A stretch of DNA of 64,000 nucleotides from Alphaproteobacteria bacterium GWF2_58_20 (GCA_001768735.1 MEMB01000002.1:882624-946623); one strand, 5' to 3'. Shown: positions 52,961 through 63,609, counted from the stretch's first letter. Notes: a model not told the origin generated them from the sequence alone. Made by a program: numbers and translations.

Positions 52961-54300
52961 GAACGGCGTCCCCGCAGCTTGGCCTTCTTGAGCAGGCCTT
53001 CATACTGGTGCGCCAAAAGATGGGAATGCACCTGTGCCACCGTGTCCATGGTCACAGAAACCACGATGAGGAGGCTGGTGCCACCAAAATAGAACGGCAA
53101 GTTCATCTTGCTGATCAGGAATTCCGGCAGCAGGCAGACAAACACAAGGTAAGCCGCACCAATCACGGTGATCCGGGTCAAGACAAAATCCAGGTAGTCG
53201 GCGGTGCTCTTGCCAGGACGGATCCCCGGAATGAACCCACCATACTTGCGCAGGTTGTCCGCCGTTTCCGTGGGATTGAACACAACAGCCGTATAAAAGA
53301 AGCTAAAGAAGATGATCAGCGACGAATACAGAACCATGTAGACCCACTGGCCACGCTGAAAACTGTCCTTGACCATCGTCAGCCAGCCCGGAGCATCCTT
53401 GCCAATAAATCCGAGAACGGTGGTCGGCAGCATCAGCAAAGATGAGGCAAAAATGGGAGGAATCACGCCAGACGTGTTCAGCTTGAGCGGCATGTGCGAA
53501 GCTTCACCTCCCACAATCCCCGCGCCCATCTGGCGCTTTGGATACTGGATGATGATACGACGGTGGGCGCGTTCCATGAACACGATAAAGGCCACCACAG
53601 CGACAACACCGGCAGGAATCAACAGGACAAGCAGGGTGGGAATGGACTGGGTTTTGGCCAGTTCAAAGGTCCGCACCAGCGCAGACGGCAAGCCCGCGAC
53701 GATACCCGCGAAAATGATGAGGGAGATGCCATTGCCAATGCCGCGTGAGGTCATTTGCTCACCCAGCCACATCAGGAACATGGTCCCCCCAAGAAGGGTC
53801 GCAACCACAACAAAACGAAAGAAAAAGCCGGGATTAATGACCGCAGAGCCCGTTGGTCCAGACATGCTTTCAAGCCCAACGGCAAGACCATAAGCCTGCA
53901 CGCTGGCCAAAAGCACGGTCAGGTAGCGGGTATACTGATTCATCCGCTTCCGGCCAGCTTCGCCATCCTTCTTCATCTCCTCCATGCTCGGAACAACCGA
54001 AGACATGAGCTGGACAATGATGGAGGCGGAAATGTAAGGCATGATGTTGAGGGCGAAGATGGACATGCGCTTCAAGGCACCGCCCGAGAACATGTCAAAC
54101 ATCCCCAGAAGGCCATTCTGGTTCTGCTTGAAGATTTCTTCCATCACCCGGGGATCAATCCCAGGCAGCGGGATATGGGTTCCAAGACGAAAAACCAGAA
54201 GCGCCAACACGACAAACCACAGGCGCTTCTTCAGCTCCTCCGCTTTTGCAAAAGCAGAAAAATTGATGTTTTTTGCAAGCTGCTCGGCGGCAGAAACCAT
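52957..54300 (-). CDS. secY: SecY, protein translocase channel
   Basis: 447 aa from ATG 54300, which follows GAGGG by 6 bases; the GTG four codons earlier is less likely. Ten membrane segments are visible, with SecY stretches FRLGTHIPLPGIDP, NIMPYISASIIVQL and the pore-ring region, and GFIPGIRPGKSTADYLDFVL in the cytosolic loop used by SecA and ribosomes. It is the last gene of the spc group before adk. Confidence 0.97.
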   Translation of the reverse strand: MVSAAEQLAKNINFSAFAKAEELKKRLWFVVLALLVFRLGTHIPLPGIDPRVMEEIFKQNQNGLLGMFDMFSGGALKRMSIFALNIMPYISASIIVQLMSSVVPSMEEMKKDGEAGRKRMNQYTRYLTVLLASVQAYGLAVGLESMSGPTGSAVINPGFFFRFVVVATLLGGTMFLMWLGEQMTSRGIGNGISLIIFAGIVAGLPSALVRTFELAKTQSIPTLLVLLIPAGVVAVVAFIVFMERAHRRIIIQYPKRQMGAGIVGGEASHMPLKLNTSGVIPPIFASSLLMLPTTVLGFIGKDAPGWLTMVKDSFQRGQWVYMVLYSSLIIFFSFFYTAVVFNPTETADNLRKYGGFIPGIRPGKSTADYLDFVLTRITVIGAAYLVFVCLLPEFLISKMNLPFYFGGTSLLIVVSVTMDTVAQVHSHLLAHQYEGLLKKAKLRGRRS

Positions 54301-54325
54301 CACATCCCTCACATTACATTATGGC

Positions 54326-54368
54326 TTTGGAGCGTGCCGACAGGCTTTCCCTGCCTACACGCTCCAAA
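54326..54368. other. Hairpin between rplO and secY
   Basis: TTTGGAGCGTG and CACGCTCCAAA form a perfect 11-bp stem around 21 bases, in the 77-base gap. On the transcribed strand no T run follows, so it is not a simple terminator. RNA processing or tuning of secY is possible. Confidence 0.5.
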
Positions 54369-54377
54369 AAAACAGGC

Positions 54378-54857
54378 TCAAGCTTCAGACGACGTTTCCG
54401 AACCAAGAACGGTCACGGAACCACCAGCCTTCTCCACTGCGGCAATCGCCGCCTGGGAAGCCCCGGAAATTTCCAGCTTGACCTTGGACGTGATTTCGCC
54501 CTTGGCCAGCAGGCGGACGCCATCAAACACACGGGTCAGAATACCTGTTTCACGCAGGACGTCTGCCGTAATGACCTTCGATGCATCCAGTGTCCCGGCA
54601 TCAATGGCAGCCTGAAGGCGACCAAGATTGATGACGGCATAATGACAACGGCCCGGGTTCTTGAAGCCACGCTTCGGCATACGCCGGAACAATGGCATCT
54701 GACCGCCTTCAAACCCACCCAGATTCACACCCGAGCGCGCCTTCTGGCCCTTGACGCCACGACCTGAGGTCTTGCCCTTGCCGCAGCCAATGCCACGACC
54801 AACGCAGATCTTGTCCTTGCGGGCGCCCGGATTGTCGCGCAACTGATTCAGTTTCAT
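54378..54857 (-). CDS. rplO: Ribosomal protein L15
   Basis: 159 aa. The Gly-rich basic start ([20 protein letters not shown], then [11 protein letters not shown]) and [19 protein letters not shown] are diagnostic. L15 binds 23S rRNA early in assembly. A short Ser-rich tail ends it. It is 42 bases after rpmD and 77 before secY. Confidence 0.97.
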   Translation of the reverse strand: MKLNQLRDNPGARKDKICVGRGIGCGKGKTSGRGVKGQKARSGVNLGGFEGGQMPLFRRMPKRGFKNPGRCHYAVINLGRLQAAIDAGTLDASKVITADVLRETGILTRVFDGVRLLAKGEITSKVKLEISGASQAAIAAVEKAGGSVTVLGSETSSEA

Positions 54858-54899
54858 ATCAACGATCCTTCTTTTGGCGGAGTTTTCCTCCGTCCGGCA

Positions 54900-55295
54900 T
54901 TACTTCGTGGTTTCGACCTTGATGAGGTGCTGAACCTTCGCAACCAGGCCACGGACGGCCGATGTATCTTCCAGCATCTTCATCTTGCCGATTTTCCCGA
55001 GGCCAAGGCCAACCAGGCTCTTGATCTGGCGCACCGTTGCTCCTGACTTGCTTCCCGTCTGGGTCACTTTCAAGGTTTTCGGCAGGGTTGACTTTCCCGC
55101 TACCTGCGGCTTAGCCACCTTCTTGACGGCGGGCTTGGCAGCAACCTTGGGGACCACAACCTTCTTGACAGCAGGCTTCGCAGCAGCCTTGGGTGGCGCA
55201 ACCTTTTTCGGGGCTACGACCGGCTTTGCGGTCTTGGCAACAGGCTTTTTGGCGGGTTTTGCCGCGGGTTTCGCAGCTGTTTTCTTCTCGGCCAT
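54900..55295 (-). CDS. rpmD: Ribosomal protein L30 with a long basic N-terminal extension
   Basis: 131 aa, about twice the normal 60. The L30 domain occupies about the last 58 residues (LKVTQTGSKSGATVRQIKSL, then VGLGLGKIGKMKMLEDTSAV). The first 70 residues are a Lys/Ala/Pro/Val-rich extension (KKTAAKPAAKPAKKPVAKTA), with AAKPAVKKV present twice, so it probably grew by internal duplication. The ATG overlaps the rpsE stop by one base and no later start has a better ribosome site, so the extension is likely translated. Confidence 0.92.
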   Translation of the reverse strand: MAEKKTAAKPAAKPAKKPVAKTAKPVVAPKKVAPPKAAAKPAVKKVVVPKVAAKPAVKKVAKPQVAGKSTLPKTLKVTQTGSKSGATVRQIKSLVGLGLGKIGKMKMLEDTSAVRGLVAKVQHLIKVETTK

Positions 55296-55912
55296 TAGTC
55301 TTCTCCCTTGCCTTCGTCACGGGCTTCGCCCTTGACTTCACCCTCGGCACCTTCGCGTTTGCCAAGGATATCCGTCACCCGGCGGCCACGACGGGCAGCC
55401 ACCATGCGGGGACTCGCCATCTCGACCAGTGCGGAAAATGTCGCCTTGATCATGTTGTGAGGATTGGATGTACCAATCGACTTGGCCACAACGTCCTGAA
55501 CCCCAAGCGCTTCAAAAACAGCGCGCATCGGGCCACCGGCGATGATGCCGGTACCAGACGGAGCTGGACGAAGGACAACACGCCCCGCGCCATAACGCCC
55601 GTTTGCATTATGATGCAAAGTGCGACCTTCGCGCAGCGGAATGCGGACCATGTTCCGCTTCGCCTGCTCGGTAGCCTTGCGAATCGCTTCCGGAACTTCA
55701 CGCGCCTTGCCGGAGCCATGGCCAACACGGCCACGACCATCACCGACAATAACCAGCGCTGCAAAACCGAAACGCTTACCGCCCTTCACAACCTTCGCGA
55801 CGCGGTTGATGCCAACCAGCTTCTCGATCAGCTCGATTTCATCGCGCTGCGGACGATCCCCACCGTCCCGGCGAGGGCTCCGTTCCGTATTTTCTCGATC
55901 TTTACGTGCCAT
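55295..55912 (-). CDS. rpsE: Ribosomal protein S5
   Basis: 205 aa. The dsRNA-binding half ([20 protein letters not shown], then [17 protein letters not shown]) and the second half ([19 protein letters not shown]) are standard. S5 affects decoding accuracy and mRNA unwinding. The last 25 residues are a charged Gly/Glu/Lys tail ([19 protein letters not shown]) beyond the usual end. It is 15 bases after rplR. Confidence 0.97.
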   Translation of the reverse strand: MARKDRENTERSPRRDGGDRPQRDEIELIEKLVGINRVAKVVKGGKRFGFAALVIVGDGRGRVGHGSGKAREVPEAIRKATEQAKRNMVRIPLREGRTLHHNANGRYGAGRVVLRPAPSGTGIIAGGPMRAVFEALGVQDVVAKSIGTSNPHNMIKATFSALVEMASPRMVAARRGRRVTDILGKREGAEGEVKGEARDEGKGED

Positions 55913-55927
55913 CTTCCAGGACCTCGA

Positions 55928-56290
55928 TTAGAATGACAGTCCGGCTTCACGCGCTGCTTCCGCAAGCGCCTTCACCCGGCCATGATACATGTAGGCCCCG
56001 CGATCGAACACCACTTCCGTGATGCCCGCGGCCAGAGCCCGCTCGGCAACAATCTTGCCAACAGCCTTCGCTGCCTCGATGTCCGCCCCCGTTTTCAGGG
56101 CCTTGCGGATATCCTTTTCCAGCGTCGAAGCCGAAGCAACCGTATGCCCCTGGACATCGTCAATCACCTGGGCAGAGATATTGCGTTCCGAACGAAACAC
56201 CGTCAGGCGAGGACGTCCGGCGCTATTCCGCCGCAGCTGCGCACGAACACGCAGTTCACGACGTTTTTTAATTTGCAGTTTTTTGCTCAT
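55928..56290 (-). CDS. rplR: Ribosomal protein L18
   Basis: 120 aa, standard. A basic start ([20 protein letters not shown]) is followed by [20 protein letters not shown] and the [20 protein letters not shown] end. L18 carries 5S rRNA into the 50S subunit together with L5. It is 12 bases after rplF and has normal spc order. Confidence 0.97.
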   Translation of the reverse strand: MSKKLQIKKRRELRVRAQLRRNSAGRPRLTVFRSERNISAQVIDDVQGHTVASASTLEKDIRKALKTGADIEAAKAVGKIVAERALAAGITEVVFDRGAYMYHGRVKALAEAAREAGLSF

Positions 56291-56302
56291 CGGAGTTTCG
56301 CC

Positions 56303-56836
56303 TTACTTCTTTTTGCCTTCTTTACGACGGATCACTTCGCCTTCATAGCGGATTCCCTTGCCTTTGTAAGGCTCCGGACGCTTGAAACCACGAATTTCCG
56401 CCGCGACCTGACCAACCATCTGCTTGTCCGCGCCACTGATAACCAGATGCGTCGGACGATCGGACTTGATGGTAATCCCTTCGGGAATGGGATATTTCAC
56501 ATCATGGCTGAAACCCAGCTGCATGGTCAGCTCGTGCCCGGAAACCGATGCACGGAAACCAACGCCTTCAATCTCAAGCCCTTCGTGAAAACCTTCACTC
56601 ACGCCCTTGACCATGTTGTTGACGACAGTACGAGCCGTCCCCCACATGGAGCGGTCTTCCCGGCTGTCCGTTCTCGGCTGCACGGAAACCGCACCACCTT
56701 CGAGCTTCACAACCACGCCTTCCGGCAGAACCGCATTCAACTGGCCCAGTTTGCCCTTCACGGATACATTCTGGCCATTCACCTTGACTTCAACGCCGGC
56801 TGGAACTGCAACCGGGTGCTTGCCTATACGTGACAT
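56303..56836 (-). CDS. rplF: Ribosomal protein L6
   Basis: 177 aa, standard two-domain L6. The start is SRIGKHPVAVPAGVEVKVNG and the C-terminal signature PEPYKGKGIRYEGEVIRRKE. L6 lies near the factor-binding site of the 50S subunit. It is 12 bases after rpsH. Confidence 0.97.
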   Translation of the reverse strand: MSRIGKHPVAVPAGVEVKVNGQNVSVKGKLGQLNAVLPEGVVVKLEGGAVSVQPRTDSREDRSMWGTARTVVNNMVKGVSEGFHEGLEIEGVGFRASVSGHELTMQLGFSHDVKYPIPEGITIKSDRPTHLVISGADKQMVGQVAAEIRGFKRPEPYKGKGIRYEGEVIRRKEGKKK

Positions 56837-56848
56837 TTCCAGCCCTCC

Positions 56849-57247
56849 TTAGAAGACACGGCAGAGGACTTCACCGCCAGTATTGGCTGTGCGCGCCTCG
56901 TTGTCGGACATGATGCCCTGCGGAGTGGAGAGGATCGAAATACCAAGGCCATTATAGACCTTCGGCAGTTCACTGATCTTCGAGTACACACGCCGGCCAG
57001 GACGGGAAACGCGGCGGATTTCCTTAATCGCCGGAGCCCCTTCATGATATTTGAGGGCAATTTTCAGAACAGTCACACCGGGACGCTTTTCTTCCACAGT
57101 GTAGCCGCGAATATACCCTTCACGCTTCAACACGTCGAGAACACCGGCCCGCAAACGCGATGCCGGGCTTTCAATTTCGCTAATCCGGGCCGTCTGACCG
57201 TTACGAACACGAGTCAGCAAATCTCCCACGGGATCAGTCAACGCCAT
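56849..57247 (-). CDS. rpsH: Ribosomal protein S8
   Basis: 132 aa, standard. The start is TDPVGDLLTRVRNGQTAR and the end GLGISILSTPQGIMSDNEAR then GGEVLCRVF. S8 binds helix 21 of 16S rRNA and, in E. coli, represses the spc operon at its mRNA near rplE. It is 19 bases after rpsN. Confidence 0.97.
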   Translation of the reverse strand: MALTDPVGDLLTRVRNGQTARISEIESPASRLRAGVLDVLKREGYIRGYTVEEKRPGVTVLKIALKYHEGAPAIKEIRRVSRPGRRVYSKISELPKVYNGLGISILSTPQGIMSDNEARTANTGGEVLCRVF

Positions 57248-57266
57248 AGTTCTTGATCCTCTTCTA

Positions 57267-57572
57267 TTACCAGCTGGATTTCGTCATGCCAGGAATGCCA
57301 CCTTGCGACGCCAAGGCGCGAAGGGACAGGCGTGACATCTTGAATTTGCGGTAAACCGCACGCGGACGTCCGGTGATTTCGCACCGGTTGCGAATGCGGG
57401 TCGCGCTCGAATTGCGGGGCAGCTCCGCCAGCTTCAGCTGGGCAGAGAACCTCTCTTCAGGAGATATGCTGCGGTCACAGGCAATCGCCTTCAGACGTGC
57501 ACGGCGTCCGGCGAATTTCTTCGCCATCAAAGTACGCCGCTTGTTCTTTTCAATGGCACTCGTCTTGGCCAT
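57267..57572 (-). CDS. rpsN: Ribosomal protein S14, zinc-free long form
   Basis: 101 aa, the long form without CxxC pairs. [20 protein letters not shown] and the [11 protein letters not shown] end are diagnostic. S14 completes the 30S head. It is 21 bases after rplE. Confidence 0.97.
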   Translation of the reverse strand: MAKTSAIEKNKRRTLMAKKFAGRRARLKAIACDRSISPEERFSAQLKLAELPRNSSATRIRNRCEITGRPRAVYRKFKMSRLSLRALASQGGIPGMTKSSW

Positions 57573-57593
57573 GGTTTCAAACCTCCTGGATGC

Positions 57594-58142
57594 TCAATTC
57601 ATGAACGGCATGTTGAAGCCGCGAAGAAGCGCCTTGGCCTCTTCATCCGTCTTGGCCGTCGTGCAAATCACGATGTCCATGCCGCGGATCTCATCAACCT
57701 TGTCATAGTCGATTTCAGGGAACACAAGCTGTTCCTTGATGCCGAGCGCATAGTTTCCGCGCCCGTCAAAGCTGTTGCCCTTGATGCCACGGAAATCGCG
57801 GATGCGAGGCATCGCCATGTTCACCAGGCGGTCGAGGAATTCATACATCCGCACACCACGGAGGGTCACCTTGCAGCCAATCGCCATGCCGCCACGCAGC
57901 TTGAACTGCGCAATCGACTTGGTAGAGCGGGTGATCGCAGGCTTCTGCCCGGTGATCAACGCCAGCTCGTCCGCAGCCAGCTGAACTTTGCGGCTGTCAC
58001 CCGTTGCTTCACCGACGCCCATGTTGAGGACGATCTTCTCAAGCTTCGGAACAGCGTTGTCGTTCTCATAGCCAAACTGCTTCTTAAGCTGCGGCTTTAC
58101 GACATCCTTATAATGTTTCTGCAAGCGGGTCATAGTCTTCAC
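57594..58142 (-). CDS. rplE: Ribosomal protein L5
   Basis: 182 aa, standard. The core is [20 protein letters not shown], then the 5S rRNA-binding region with [20 protein letters not shown] and the end [20 protein letters not shown]. It overlaps rplX by 4 bases. Confidence 0.97.
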   Translation of the reverse strand: MKTMTRLQKHYKDVVKPQLKKQFGYENDNAVPKLEKIVLNMGVGEATGDSRKVQLAADELALITGQKPAITRSTKSIAQFKLRGGMAIGCKVTLRGVRMYEFLDRLVNMAMPRIRDFRGIKGNSFDGRGNYALGIKEQLVFPEIDYDKVDEIRGMDIVICTTAKTDEEAKALLRGFNMPFMN

Positions 58143-58462
58143 GCCTTCCGCTCAATGGTTTCGCCAGACTTCTTGGCCACCAGGACTTTCTTGCCGTCCT
58201 TCAGCGTCTTGATGCCGACGCGGGTTGCCTTGCCAGTCTTCGGATCCGCATGCGCCACATTCGACACATGAATCGCAGCTTCGACCGATTCGATCCCGCT
58301 GGCGCTCATGGCCGTGGCACGACGATGCTTTTTCACCAGATTCACGCCCTGGACAACCACACGGTTTTCCTTGACATCAACCCGGATCACCTCGCCGGAC
58401 TTGCCTTTGTCCTGGCCGGTGAGGACGACAACCTTGTCGCCTTTCCTGATCTTCGATTTCAT
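58139..58462 (-). CDS. rplX: Ribosomal protein L24
   Basis: 107 aa with a KOW motif at the start ([20 protein letters not shown]). L24 initiates 50S assembly and lies at the exit tunnel. It shares one base with rplN and 4 with rplE, so translation is coupled on both sides. Confidence 0.97.
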   Translation of the reverse strand: MKSKIRKGDKVVVLTGQDKGKSGEVIRVDVKENRVVVQGVNLVKKHRRATAMSASGIESVEAAIHVSNVAHADPKTGKATRVGIKTLKDGKKVLVAKKSGETIERKA

Positions 58463-58830
58463 TACAGCACCTCCGGCGCGAGCGAAATGATCTTCATGAA
58501 GTTCTTCGCACGCAGCTCACGGGTCACCGGGCCAAAAATACGCGTCCCGATAGGTTCACCCTGCTTGTTGATCAACACCGCGGCATTGGTATCAAAGCGC
58601 ACAATGCTGCCATCGCTGCGACGGACGCCTTTTCTCGTCCGAACAATCACCGCCTGGTGCACATCACCCTTCTTCACGCGACCGCGCGGAATGGCATCCT
58701 TAATGGATACAATGATGATATCACCGACATTTGCGGTTCTGCGCTTGGCGCCACCCAGCACCTTGATGCACATAACCCGACGCGCACCGCTGTTGTCGGC
58801 AACGTCCAAGTTGGTTTGCATCTGAATCAT
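58462..58830 (-). CDS. rplN: Ribosomal protein L14
   Basis: 122 aa, standard. The start is [19 protein letters not shown] and the end [21 protein letters not shown]14 forms intersubunit bridges and is the RsfS docking site. It is 3 bases after rpsQ. Confidence 0.97.
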   Translation of the reverse strand: MIQMQTNLDVADNSGARRVMCIKVLGGAKRRTANVGDIIIVSIKDAIPRGRVKKGDVHQAVIVRTRKGVRRSDGSIVRFDTNAAVLINKQGEPIGTRIFGPVTRELRAKNFMKIISLAPEVL

Positions 58831-58833
58831 GGC

Positions 58834-59076
58834 TTAGGCCTCCGCTGCCGGCGTTACAACCCGCCAGCACTTGGTTTTCGAAATCGGCCGCGACTCTTCA
58901 ATCTGGACCATATCGCCCAACTTGAAGCTGTTGTTTTCGTCGTGGGCCGCATACCTCTTCGACTTCTTCACATACTTCTTGTACATCGGGTGCATCACAC
59001 GACGTTCAACAAGAACGATAACCGTCTTGTCTCCCTTGTCGCTGACAACCTTGCCCTCAAGAACTCGCCTGGGCAT
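58834..59076 (-). CDS. rpsQ: Ribosomal protein S17
   Basis: 80 aa OB-fold protein. The start is [20 protein letters not shown], with [20 protein letters not shown] and [15 protein letters not shown] after it. It binds the 5' domain of 16S rRNA. It is 6 bases after rpmC. Confidence 0.96.
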   Translation of the reverse strand: MPRRVLEGKVVSDKGDKTVIVLVERRVMHPMYKKYVKKSKRYAAHDENNSFKLGDMVQIEESRPISKTKCWRVVTPAAEA

Positions 59077-59082
59077 CTTGCC

Positions 59083-59301
59083 TTACTCCTTTGCCTTGCC
59101 GGATGCAGCAGTTTTTTTCTGCCGCTCGGTCAGGATGGTCTTGATGCGCGCAATGCTGCGACGCACCTCACGAATGCGACTGGTGCCCTCAAGCTGCCCA
59201 CCCGCCTGCTGGAAGCGCAGGTTCAACTGCTCTTTCCTCAGGTTCAGCAGAAGCTCATTCAGCTCGTCCTCGCTCTTGGCGCGAATGTCCTCGGACTTCA
59301 T
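59083..59301 (-). CDS. rpmC: Ribosomal protein L29
   Basis: 72 aa helical hairpin: [20 protein letters not shown], then [21 protein letters not shown]29 lies beside L23 at the tunnel exit, where trigger factor and SRP bind. It overlaps rplP by 4 bases. Confidence 0.96.
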   Translation of the reverse strand: MKSEDIRAKSEDELNELLLNLRKEQLNLRFQQAGGQLEGTSRIREVRRSIARIKTILTERQKKTAASGKAKE

Positions 59302-59723
59302 GCCTGTTCTCCTTCACTCAAACGCGCCACAATACGCGTCGCCATCGGCAGCTTTGCGGACGCAAGAACGAATGCCTCACGCGCAATATTCTCGGGAACA
59401 CCATCAAGCTCGAACATGATGCGACCCGGTTTCACACGGCACATCCAGAATTCGGGCGATCCCTTGCCGCCACCCTGACGAACTTCCAGCGGCTTTTTAG
59501 ACACAGGAACATCCGGGAAAACACGGATCCACAAACGCCCCTGGCGCTTGATATGACGCGTGATGGTCCGGCGAGCCGCTTCAATCTGGCGCGCGGTCAG
59601 GCGAACGGCTTCCGTCGACTTCAGGCCAAACGACCCGAAGTTGAGCTGGGTACCAGCCTGCGCGATGCCACGAATGCGGCCCTTGTGCGCCTTGCGGTAT
59701 TTTGTACGTTTTGGACTCAGCAT
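59298..59723 (-). CDS. rplP: Ribosomal protein L16
   Basis: 141 aa, standard. The start is [19 protein letters not shown] and the core [20 protein letters not shown] with [21 protein letters not shown]16 positions the aminoacyl-tRNA elbow at the A site. It is 28 bases after rpsC. Confidence 0.97.
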   Translation of the reverse strand: MLSPKRTKYRKAHKGRIRGIAQAGTQLNFGSFGLKSTEAVRLTARQIEAARRTITRHIKRQGRLWIRVFPDVPVSKKPLEVRQGGGKGSPEFWMCRVKPGRIMFELDGVPENIAREAFVLASAKLPMATRIVARLSEGEQA

Positions 59724-59751
59724 GATTGTCTTCCTTCACATGCTCGTGAGA

Positions 59752-60453
59752 TCAGGCCGACGCGTTCTGGCCGGGACGGGATGACGGCTGCTGTTCAGCC
59801 ATCCTCTTGTCCTGCGCCATCGGGTCATGCGCCATAATTTCACCCTTGTAAACCCAAACCTTGACACCGCAGGTGCCGTAGGTCGTTTTAGCCGTGCCAA
59901 CACCGTAATCAATGTCCGCACGCAGCGTGTGCAGCGGAACCTGGCCTTCACGATACCACTCAAGACGAGCGATTTCAGCGCCACCCAGACGTCCGGAACA
60001 GTTGACCCTGATTCCCTTGGCACCCTGGCGCATGGCTGTCTGCACAGCACGCTTCATGGCCCTGCGGAAGGAAACACGACGTTCCAGCTGAGTCGCAATA
60101 TTTTCCGCAATCAGGCGGGCGTCGATTTCCGGCTTGCGGATTTCGACAATATTCAATGCAACTTCGCCGCCCGTCATTTTCGACAGGTCATTGCGCAGCT
60201 TGTCAATATCTGCACCCTTCTTGCCGATGATGAGGCCCGGACGCGCAGAATAAATCGTGATGCGCGCCTTCTTCGCCATGCGTTCGATGACAACCTTGCT
60301 GACACCGGCCTGTGACAAACTCTTCAGGATATGTTCCCGAAGCTTCAGATCCTGATGCAGCTTATCAGCATAACCCCGGTCCGCATACCAGCGGCTGTCC
60401 CAGGTACGATTGATGCCGATCCGAAAGCCGACGGGATTGATTTTCTGACCCAT
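59752..60453 (-). CDS. rpsC: Ribosomal protein S3
   Basis: 233 aa. The start [20 protein letters not shown], the KH domain region (ISAR-type [20 protein letters not shown]) and the C-terminal domain with [20 protein letters not shown] are complete. S3 lies at the mRNA entry and has helicase activity with S4 and S5. It shares one base with rplV. Confidence 0.97.
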   Translation of the reverse strand: MGQKINPVGFRIGINRTWDSRWYADRGYADKLHQDLKLREHILKSLSQAGVSKVVIERMAKKARITIYSARPGLIIGKKGADIDKLRNDLSKMTGGEVALNIVEIRKPEIDARLIAENIATQLERRVSFRRAMKRAVQTAMRQGAKGIRVNCSGRLGGAEIARLEWYREGQVPLHTLRADIDYGVGTAKTTYGTCGVKVWVYKGEIMAHDPMAQDKRMAEQQPSSRPGQNASA

Positions 60454-60836
60454 TACTTTGCCTCCGACTCGCGTTCACGAACGATCAGCGTCATATTGCT
60501 GAACGGCTTTACAATCTGTGCCGAACGGCCACGACCACGCGTGTGGAACCGTTTCATGGCGATCGACGGTCCAACCGTTGCTTCCGCAACATACAGCCGA
60601 TCGACCTCCAGCTGGTGATTGTTCTCGGCGTTAGCGACCGCAGTCTGCAACAGCTTTTTCACATCCAGGGCGATTCGGCGTTCGCAAAACGCCAGGTCCG
60701 CCATGGCGGCACTGACATCACGACCACGGATCATCTGCGCCACCAGATTAAGTTTGCGCGGGCTGATGCGCACACGATTAAGGTAGGCGCGCGCCTCATT
60801 TTCCGCCACGCGGGATTTGTTCGCTGGCTTGCCCAT
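60453..60836 (-). CDS. rplV: Ribosomal protein L22
   Basis: 127 aa. [20 protein letters not shown], the tunnel-lining hairpin region and the RPRARGR-like end ([20 protein letters not shown]) are standard. Mutations here give macrolide resistance in other bacteria; no deletion is seen. It is 3 bases after rpsS. Confidence 0.97.
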   Translation of the reverse strand: MGKPANKSRVAENEARAYLNRVRISPRKLNLVAQMIRGRDVSAAMADLAFCERRIALDVKKLLQTAVANAENNHQLEVDRLYVAEATVGPSIAMKRFHTRGRGRSAQIVKPFSNMTLIVRERESEAK

Positions 60837-60839
60837 AGG

Positions 60840-61121
60840 TTACTCCTTCTTGGCCTTTTTGTCGGCCGGTGTATGCCCCGCAAATGTCCGGGTGGGTGCA
60901 AATTCCCCGAACTTGTGGCCGATCATGTTTTCGGTCACCTGAACGGGAATGAACTTGTGGCCGTTATAGACCCCAAATGTCAAGCCCACAAATTGCGGCA
61001 GGATCGTCGACCGGCGAGACCAGGTCTTGATCACCTCGTTGCGACCAGATGCACGTGCGGCATCGGCCTTCTTCAGCATATAACCGTCAACGAACGGCCC
61101 TTTCCAAACGGAACGTGCCAC
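60840..61121 (-). CDS. rpsS: Ribosomal protein S19
   Basis: 93 aa. The start is [20 protein letters not shown] and the core [20 protein letters not shown], ending with a Lys-rich tail. S19 contacts S13 in the 30S head. It is 10 bases after rplB. Confidence 0.97.
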   Translation of the reverse strand: MARSVWKGPFVDGYMLKKADAARASGRNEVIKTWSRRSTILPQFVGLTFGVYNGHKFIPVQVTENMIGHKFGEFAPTRTFAGHTPADKKAKKE

Positions 61122-61131
61122 GGATCACTCC

Positions 61132-61953
61132 TTACTTCTTCGCATGCCGACGACGCAGGATATGCTTGTCGGTTTTCTTGTTGGTACGAGTCTTGTAACC
61201 CTTGCAGGGCTTGCCCCACGGGGTGCAGGGATGACGATTTCCACGGGTACGGCCACCCATAGGATGGTCAACCGGGTTCATCACTTCACCACGCACGATC
61301 GGACGACGGCCCATCCAGCGGGCACGTCCAGCCTTGCCAAGGTTCTCATTCATGTGGTCGGCATTGGATACCGCCCCGATGGTCGCCATGCATTCCGCAG
61401 GAACCACACGCAGCTCACCAGAAGTAAGCTTGATCTGCGCAAGTCCTGCATCACGGCCAACCAGCTGGGCATATGTCCCCGCAGCCCGCGCCATCTGTCC
61501 ACCCTTGCCGACCTTCATTTCCACATTGTGGACAATGGTGCCAACCGGAATGTTCTTCAGGGGCATTGCGTTGCCAGGCTTGATATCAACTTTTTCGCCT
61601 GAAACAACCTTATCCCCCGGCGCCAGACGCTGCGGCGCCAGAATATAGGCCTTTTCTCCATCCGGGTAGGAGATCAGGGCGATAAACCCTGTCCGGTTCG
61701 GATCGTATTCAATCCGTTCCACCGTCCCAGAAACATCAAACTTCCGACGACGGAAATCGATCACGCGATACTTCTTCTTGTGTCCGCCCCCGCGCTGCCA
61801 CATCGTGATGTGGCCGCTGCTGTTGCGTCCCGCGGGATCAACCTTCCCCTTCGTCAGGGACTTTTCAGGACGTCCCTTCCAGAGTCCACTGCGATCGATG
61901 AGCACCAACTGTCGGGTGCTCGGCGTCACTGGACGATATTGCTTGAGTGCCAT
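61132..61953 (-). CDS. rplB: Ribosomal protein L2
   Basis: 273 aa. The start is [20 protein letters not shown], with [20 protein letters not shown] and the peptidyl-transferase-proximal stretch [11 protein letters not shown], including the conserved His. L2 is needed for subunit joining and peptide-bond formation. It is 13 bases after rplW. Confidence 0.97.
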   Translation of the reverse strand: MALKQYRPVTPSTRQLVLIDRSGLWKGRPEKSLTKGKVDPAGRNSSGHITMWQRGGGHKKKYRVIDFRRRKFDVSGTVERIEYDPNRTGFIALISYPDGEKAYILAPQRLAPGDKVVSGEKVDIKPGNAMPLKNIPVGTIVHNVEMKVGKGGQMARAAGTYAQLVGRDAGLAQIKLTSGELRVVPAECMATIGAVSNADHMNENLGKAGRARWMGRRPIVRGEVMNPVDHPMGGRTRGNRHPCTPWGKPCKGYKTRTNKKTDKHILRRRHAKK

Positions 61954-61966
61954 GACTTCCTACCCC

Positions 61967-62287
61967 TTACACGCCGGCGCCGATGTCGATCGTGGAACCT
62001 TCCTTCAGCGTCACGATGGCTTTCTTGACATCGCTGCGCTGGCCAGGACGGCCACGGAACATCTTCGTCTTGCCTTTGGCAATGAGTGTGTTCACTGCCT
62101 TGACTTTCACCTTGAACAGGGCTTCAACGGCTGCCTTGATCTGCGGCTTCGTTGCTTCCAGAGGAACCCGGAAAGTCACCTGTCCGTGCGCTGAACCCAT
62201 CGTCGCCTTTTCAGTGATAACGGGGGCACGTACGATTTCGTACATGCTCTCGGTCACCAGCGGGGCCTTTTCGCTCTTCTTGATCAT
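61967..62287 (-). CDS. rplW: Ribosomal protein L23
   Basis: 106 aa. [20 protein letters not shown] and [20 protein letters not shown] are diagnostic. L23 is the main docking point for trigger factor and SRP at the exit tunnel. It overlaps rplD by 4 bases. Confidence 0.96.
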   Translation of the reverse strand: MIKKSEKAPLVTESMYEIVRAPVITEKATMGSAHGQVTFRVPLEATKPQIKAAVEALFKVKVKAVNTLIAKGKTKMFRGRPGQRSDVKKAIVTLKEGSTIDIGAGV

Positions 62288-62904
62288 TTCAGACGACCCT
62301 CCAGCTTCTCTACCGCCGCCTTGGTCAACACCAGCGTATCATGACGAAGGATGTCATACACGTTCGCGCCAATTTGCGGCAAAACTTCAATGCGCGGCAG
62401 GTTGCGGATGGACAGGGCGAATTTTTCGTTCACCTCGTCTCCGTCAACAATCAGGGCAGACGTCAGGCCAAGCTTGCGCATGGTGTTCGCCATCACGCTC
62501 GTCTTGATATCCTTGGCGGCAACTTCATCAAGAATGATGAGCTTGCCTTCCTTCGCCTTGCTCGACAGCGCGCACTTCATCGCCAGACGGCGGACCTGCT
62601 TGGGCAGGTCATGGTCATGACTGCGCACCACCGGGCCAAAGATCACCCCACCACCCCGCATATGCGGAGAGCGCAGTGAACCCTGACGGGCATGGCCCGT
62701 CCCCTTCTGCTTGAAGGGCTTCTTGTTGGTGCCGCTAACTTCACCCGCAGTCTTGGTCTTGTGGGTCCCCTGCCGACGCTTGGCAAGCTGCCAGTTGACC
62801 ATGCGGAAAAGGATGTCCTTGCGAACAGCTGCCGCAAAGATGGAATCGTCGAGCAGTATCTCGCCGACATCCTCGTTTTTCATGTTCTTGACCGGGAGTT
62901 TCAT
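62284..62904 (-). CDS. rplD: Ribosomal protein L4
   Basis: 206 aa. The tunnel loop region ([20 protein letters not shown], then [20 protein letters not shown]) and the C-terminal globular part are complete. In E. coli L4 also represses the S10 operon by attenuation; the leader is outside this window. It is 5 bases after rplC. Confidence 0.97.
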   Translation of the reverse strand: MKLPVKNMKNEDVGEILLDDSIFAAAVRKDILFRMVNWQLAKRRQGTHKTKTAGEVSGTNKKPFKQKGTGHARQGSLRSPHMRGGGVIFGPVVRSHDHDLPKQVRRLAMKCALSSKAKEGKLIILDEVAAKDIKTSVMANTMRKLGLTSALIVDGDEVNEKFALSIRNLPRIEVLPQIGANVYDILRHDTLVLTKAAVEKLEGRLK

Positions 62905-62909
62905 GGTCC

Positions 62910-63599
62910 TCAGTCCTTCTTCTCGACGTCACGCAGGGCGGCCGGATGCGGTGCATCCTTCGGAGCCGGCTTCTTGGCGGAATCCTTCACCATAACCCAC
63001 GATCCCTCATAGCCGGGAACGCAGCCCTTGATCTGGATGATGCCATTACCCGCATCAACGGAAACAACCTTCAGGTTCTGCGCGGTTACCCGTTCACAGC
63101 CCATGTGTCCAGCCATCTTCTTGTTCTTGAACACGCGACCTGGATCCTGGCGCATACCCGTTGAACCATGGGAGCGGTGGGAAACAGACACACCATGCGT
63201 TGCCCGGAGGCCCGCAAAGTTGTGCCGCTTCATGACACCCGCAAAGCCACGGCCAATCGAAGTGCCGACAACATCCACAAACTGCCCAGGAACAAAATGC
63301 TCCGCGGTGATTTCAGAACCAACGTCCAACAGCCCTTCGGCCTCGACGCGGAATTCAACCACCTTGGCTTTCGGCTCAACCTTGTTCTTCGCAAAGTGTC
63401 CACGGACGGCCTTGCTGACGTTCTTGGTTTTTGCCTGTCCCGCACCCAGCTGCACCGCCGTGTAGCCGTTTTTCTCATTGGTGCGGACATCAACAACCTG
63501 GCAATTCTCGATTTTGAGAACCGTCACAGGAACATGGCTCCCGTCTTCCATGAAGACGCGGCTCATGCCGATTTTACGTGCGATCAATCCGGTACGCAT
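62910..63599 (-). CDS. rplC: Ribosomal protein L3
   Basis: 229 aa from ATG 63599 (a second ATG precedes it directly). The start [20 protein letters not shown] and the core [20 protein letters not shown] with [20 protein letters not shown] are standard, including the Gln in RQDPG that is methylated by PrmB in E. coli. A Pro/Ala/Lys tail of about 20 residues ends it. It is 10 bases after rpsJ. Confidence 0.97.
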   Translation of the reverse strand: MRTGLIARKIGMSRVFMEDGSHVPVTVLKIENCQVVDVRTNEKNGYTAVQLGAGQAKTKNVSKAVRGHFAKNKVEPKAKVVEFRVEAEGLLDVGSEITAEHFVPGQFVDVVGTSIGRGFAGVMKRHNFAGLRATHGVSVSHRSHGSTGMRQDPGRVFKNKKMAGHMGCERVTAQNLKVVSVDAGNGIIQIKGCVPGYEGSWVMVKDSAKKPAPKDAPHPAALRDVEKKD

Positions 63600-63609
63600 C
63601 ATTAGCCCC

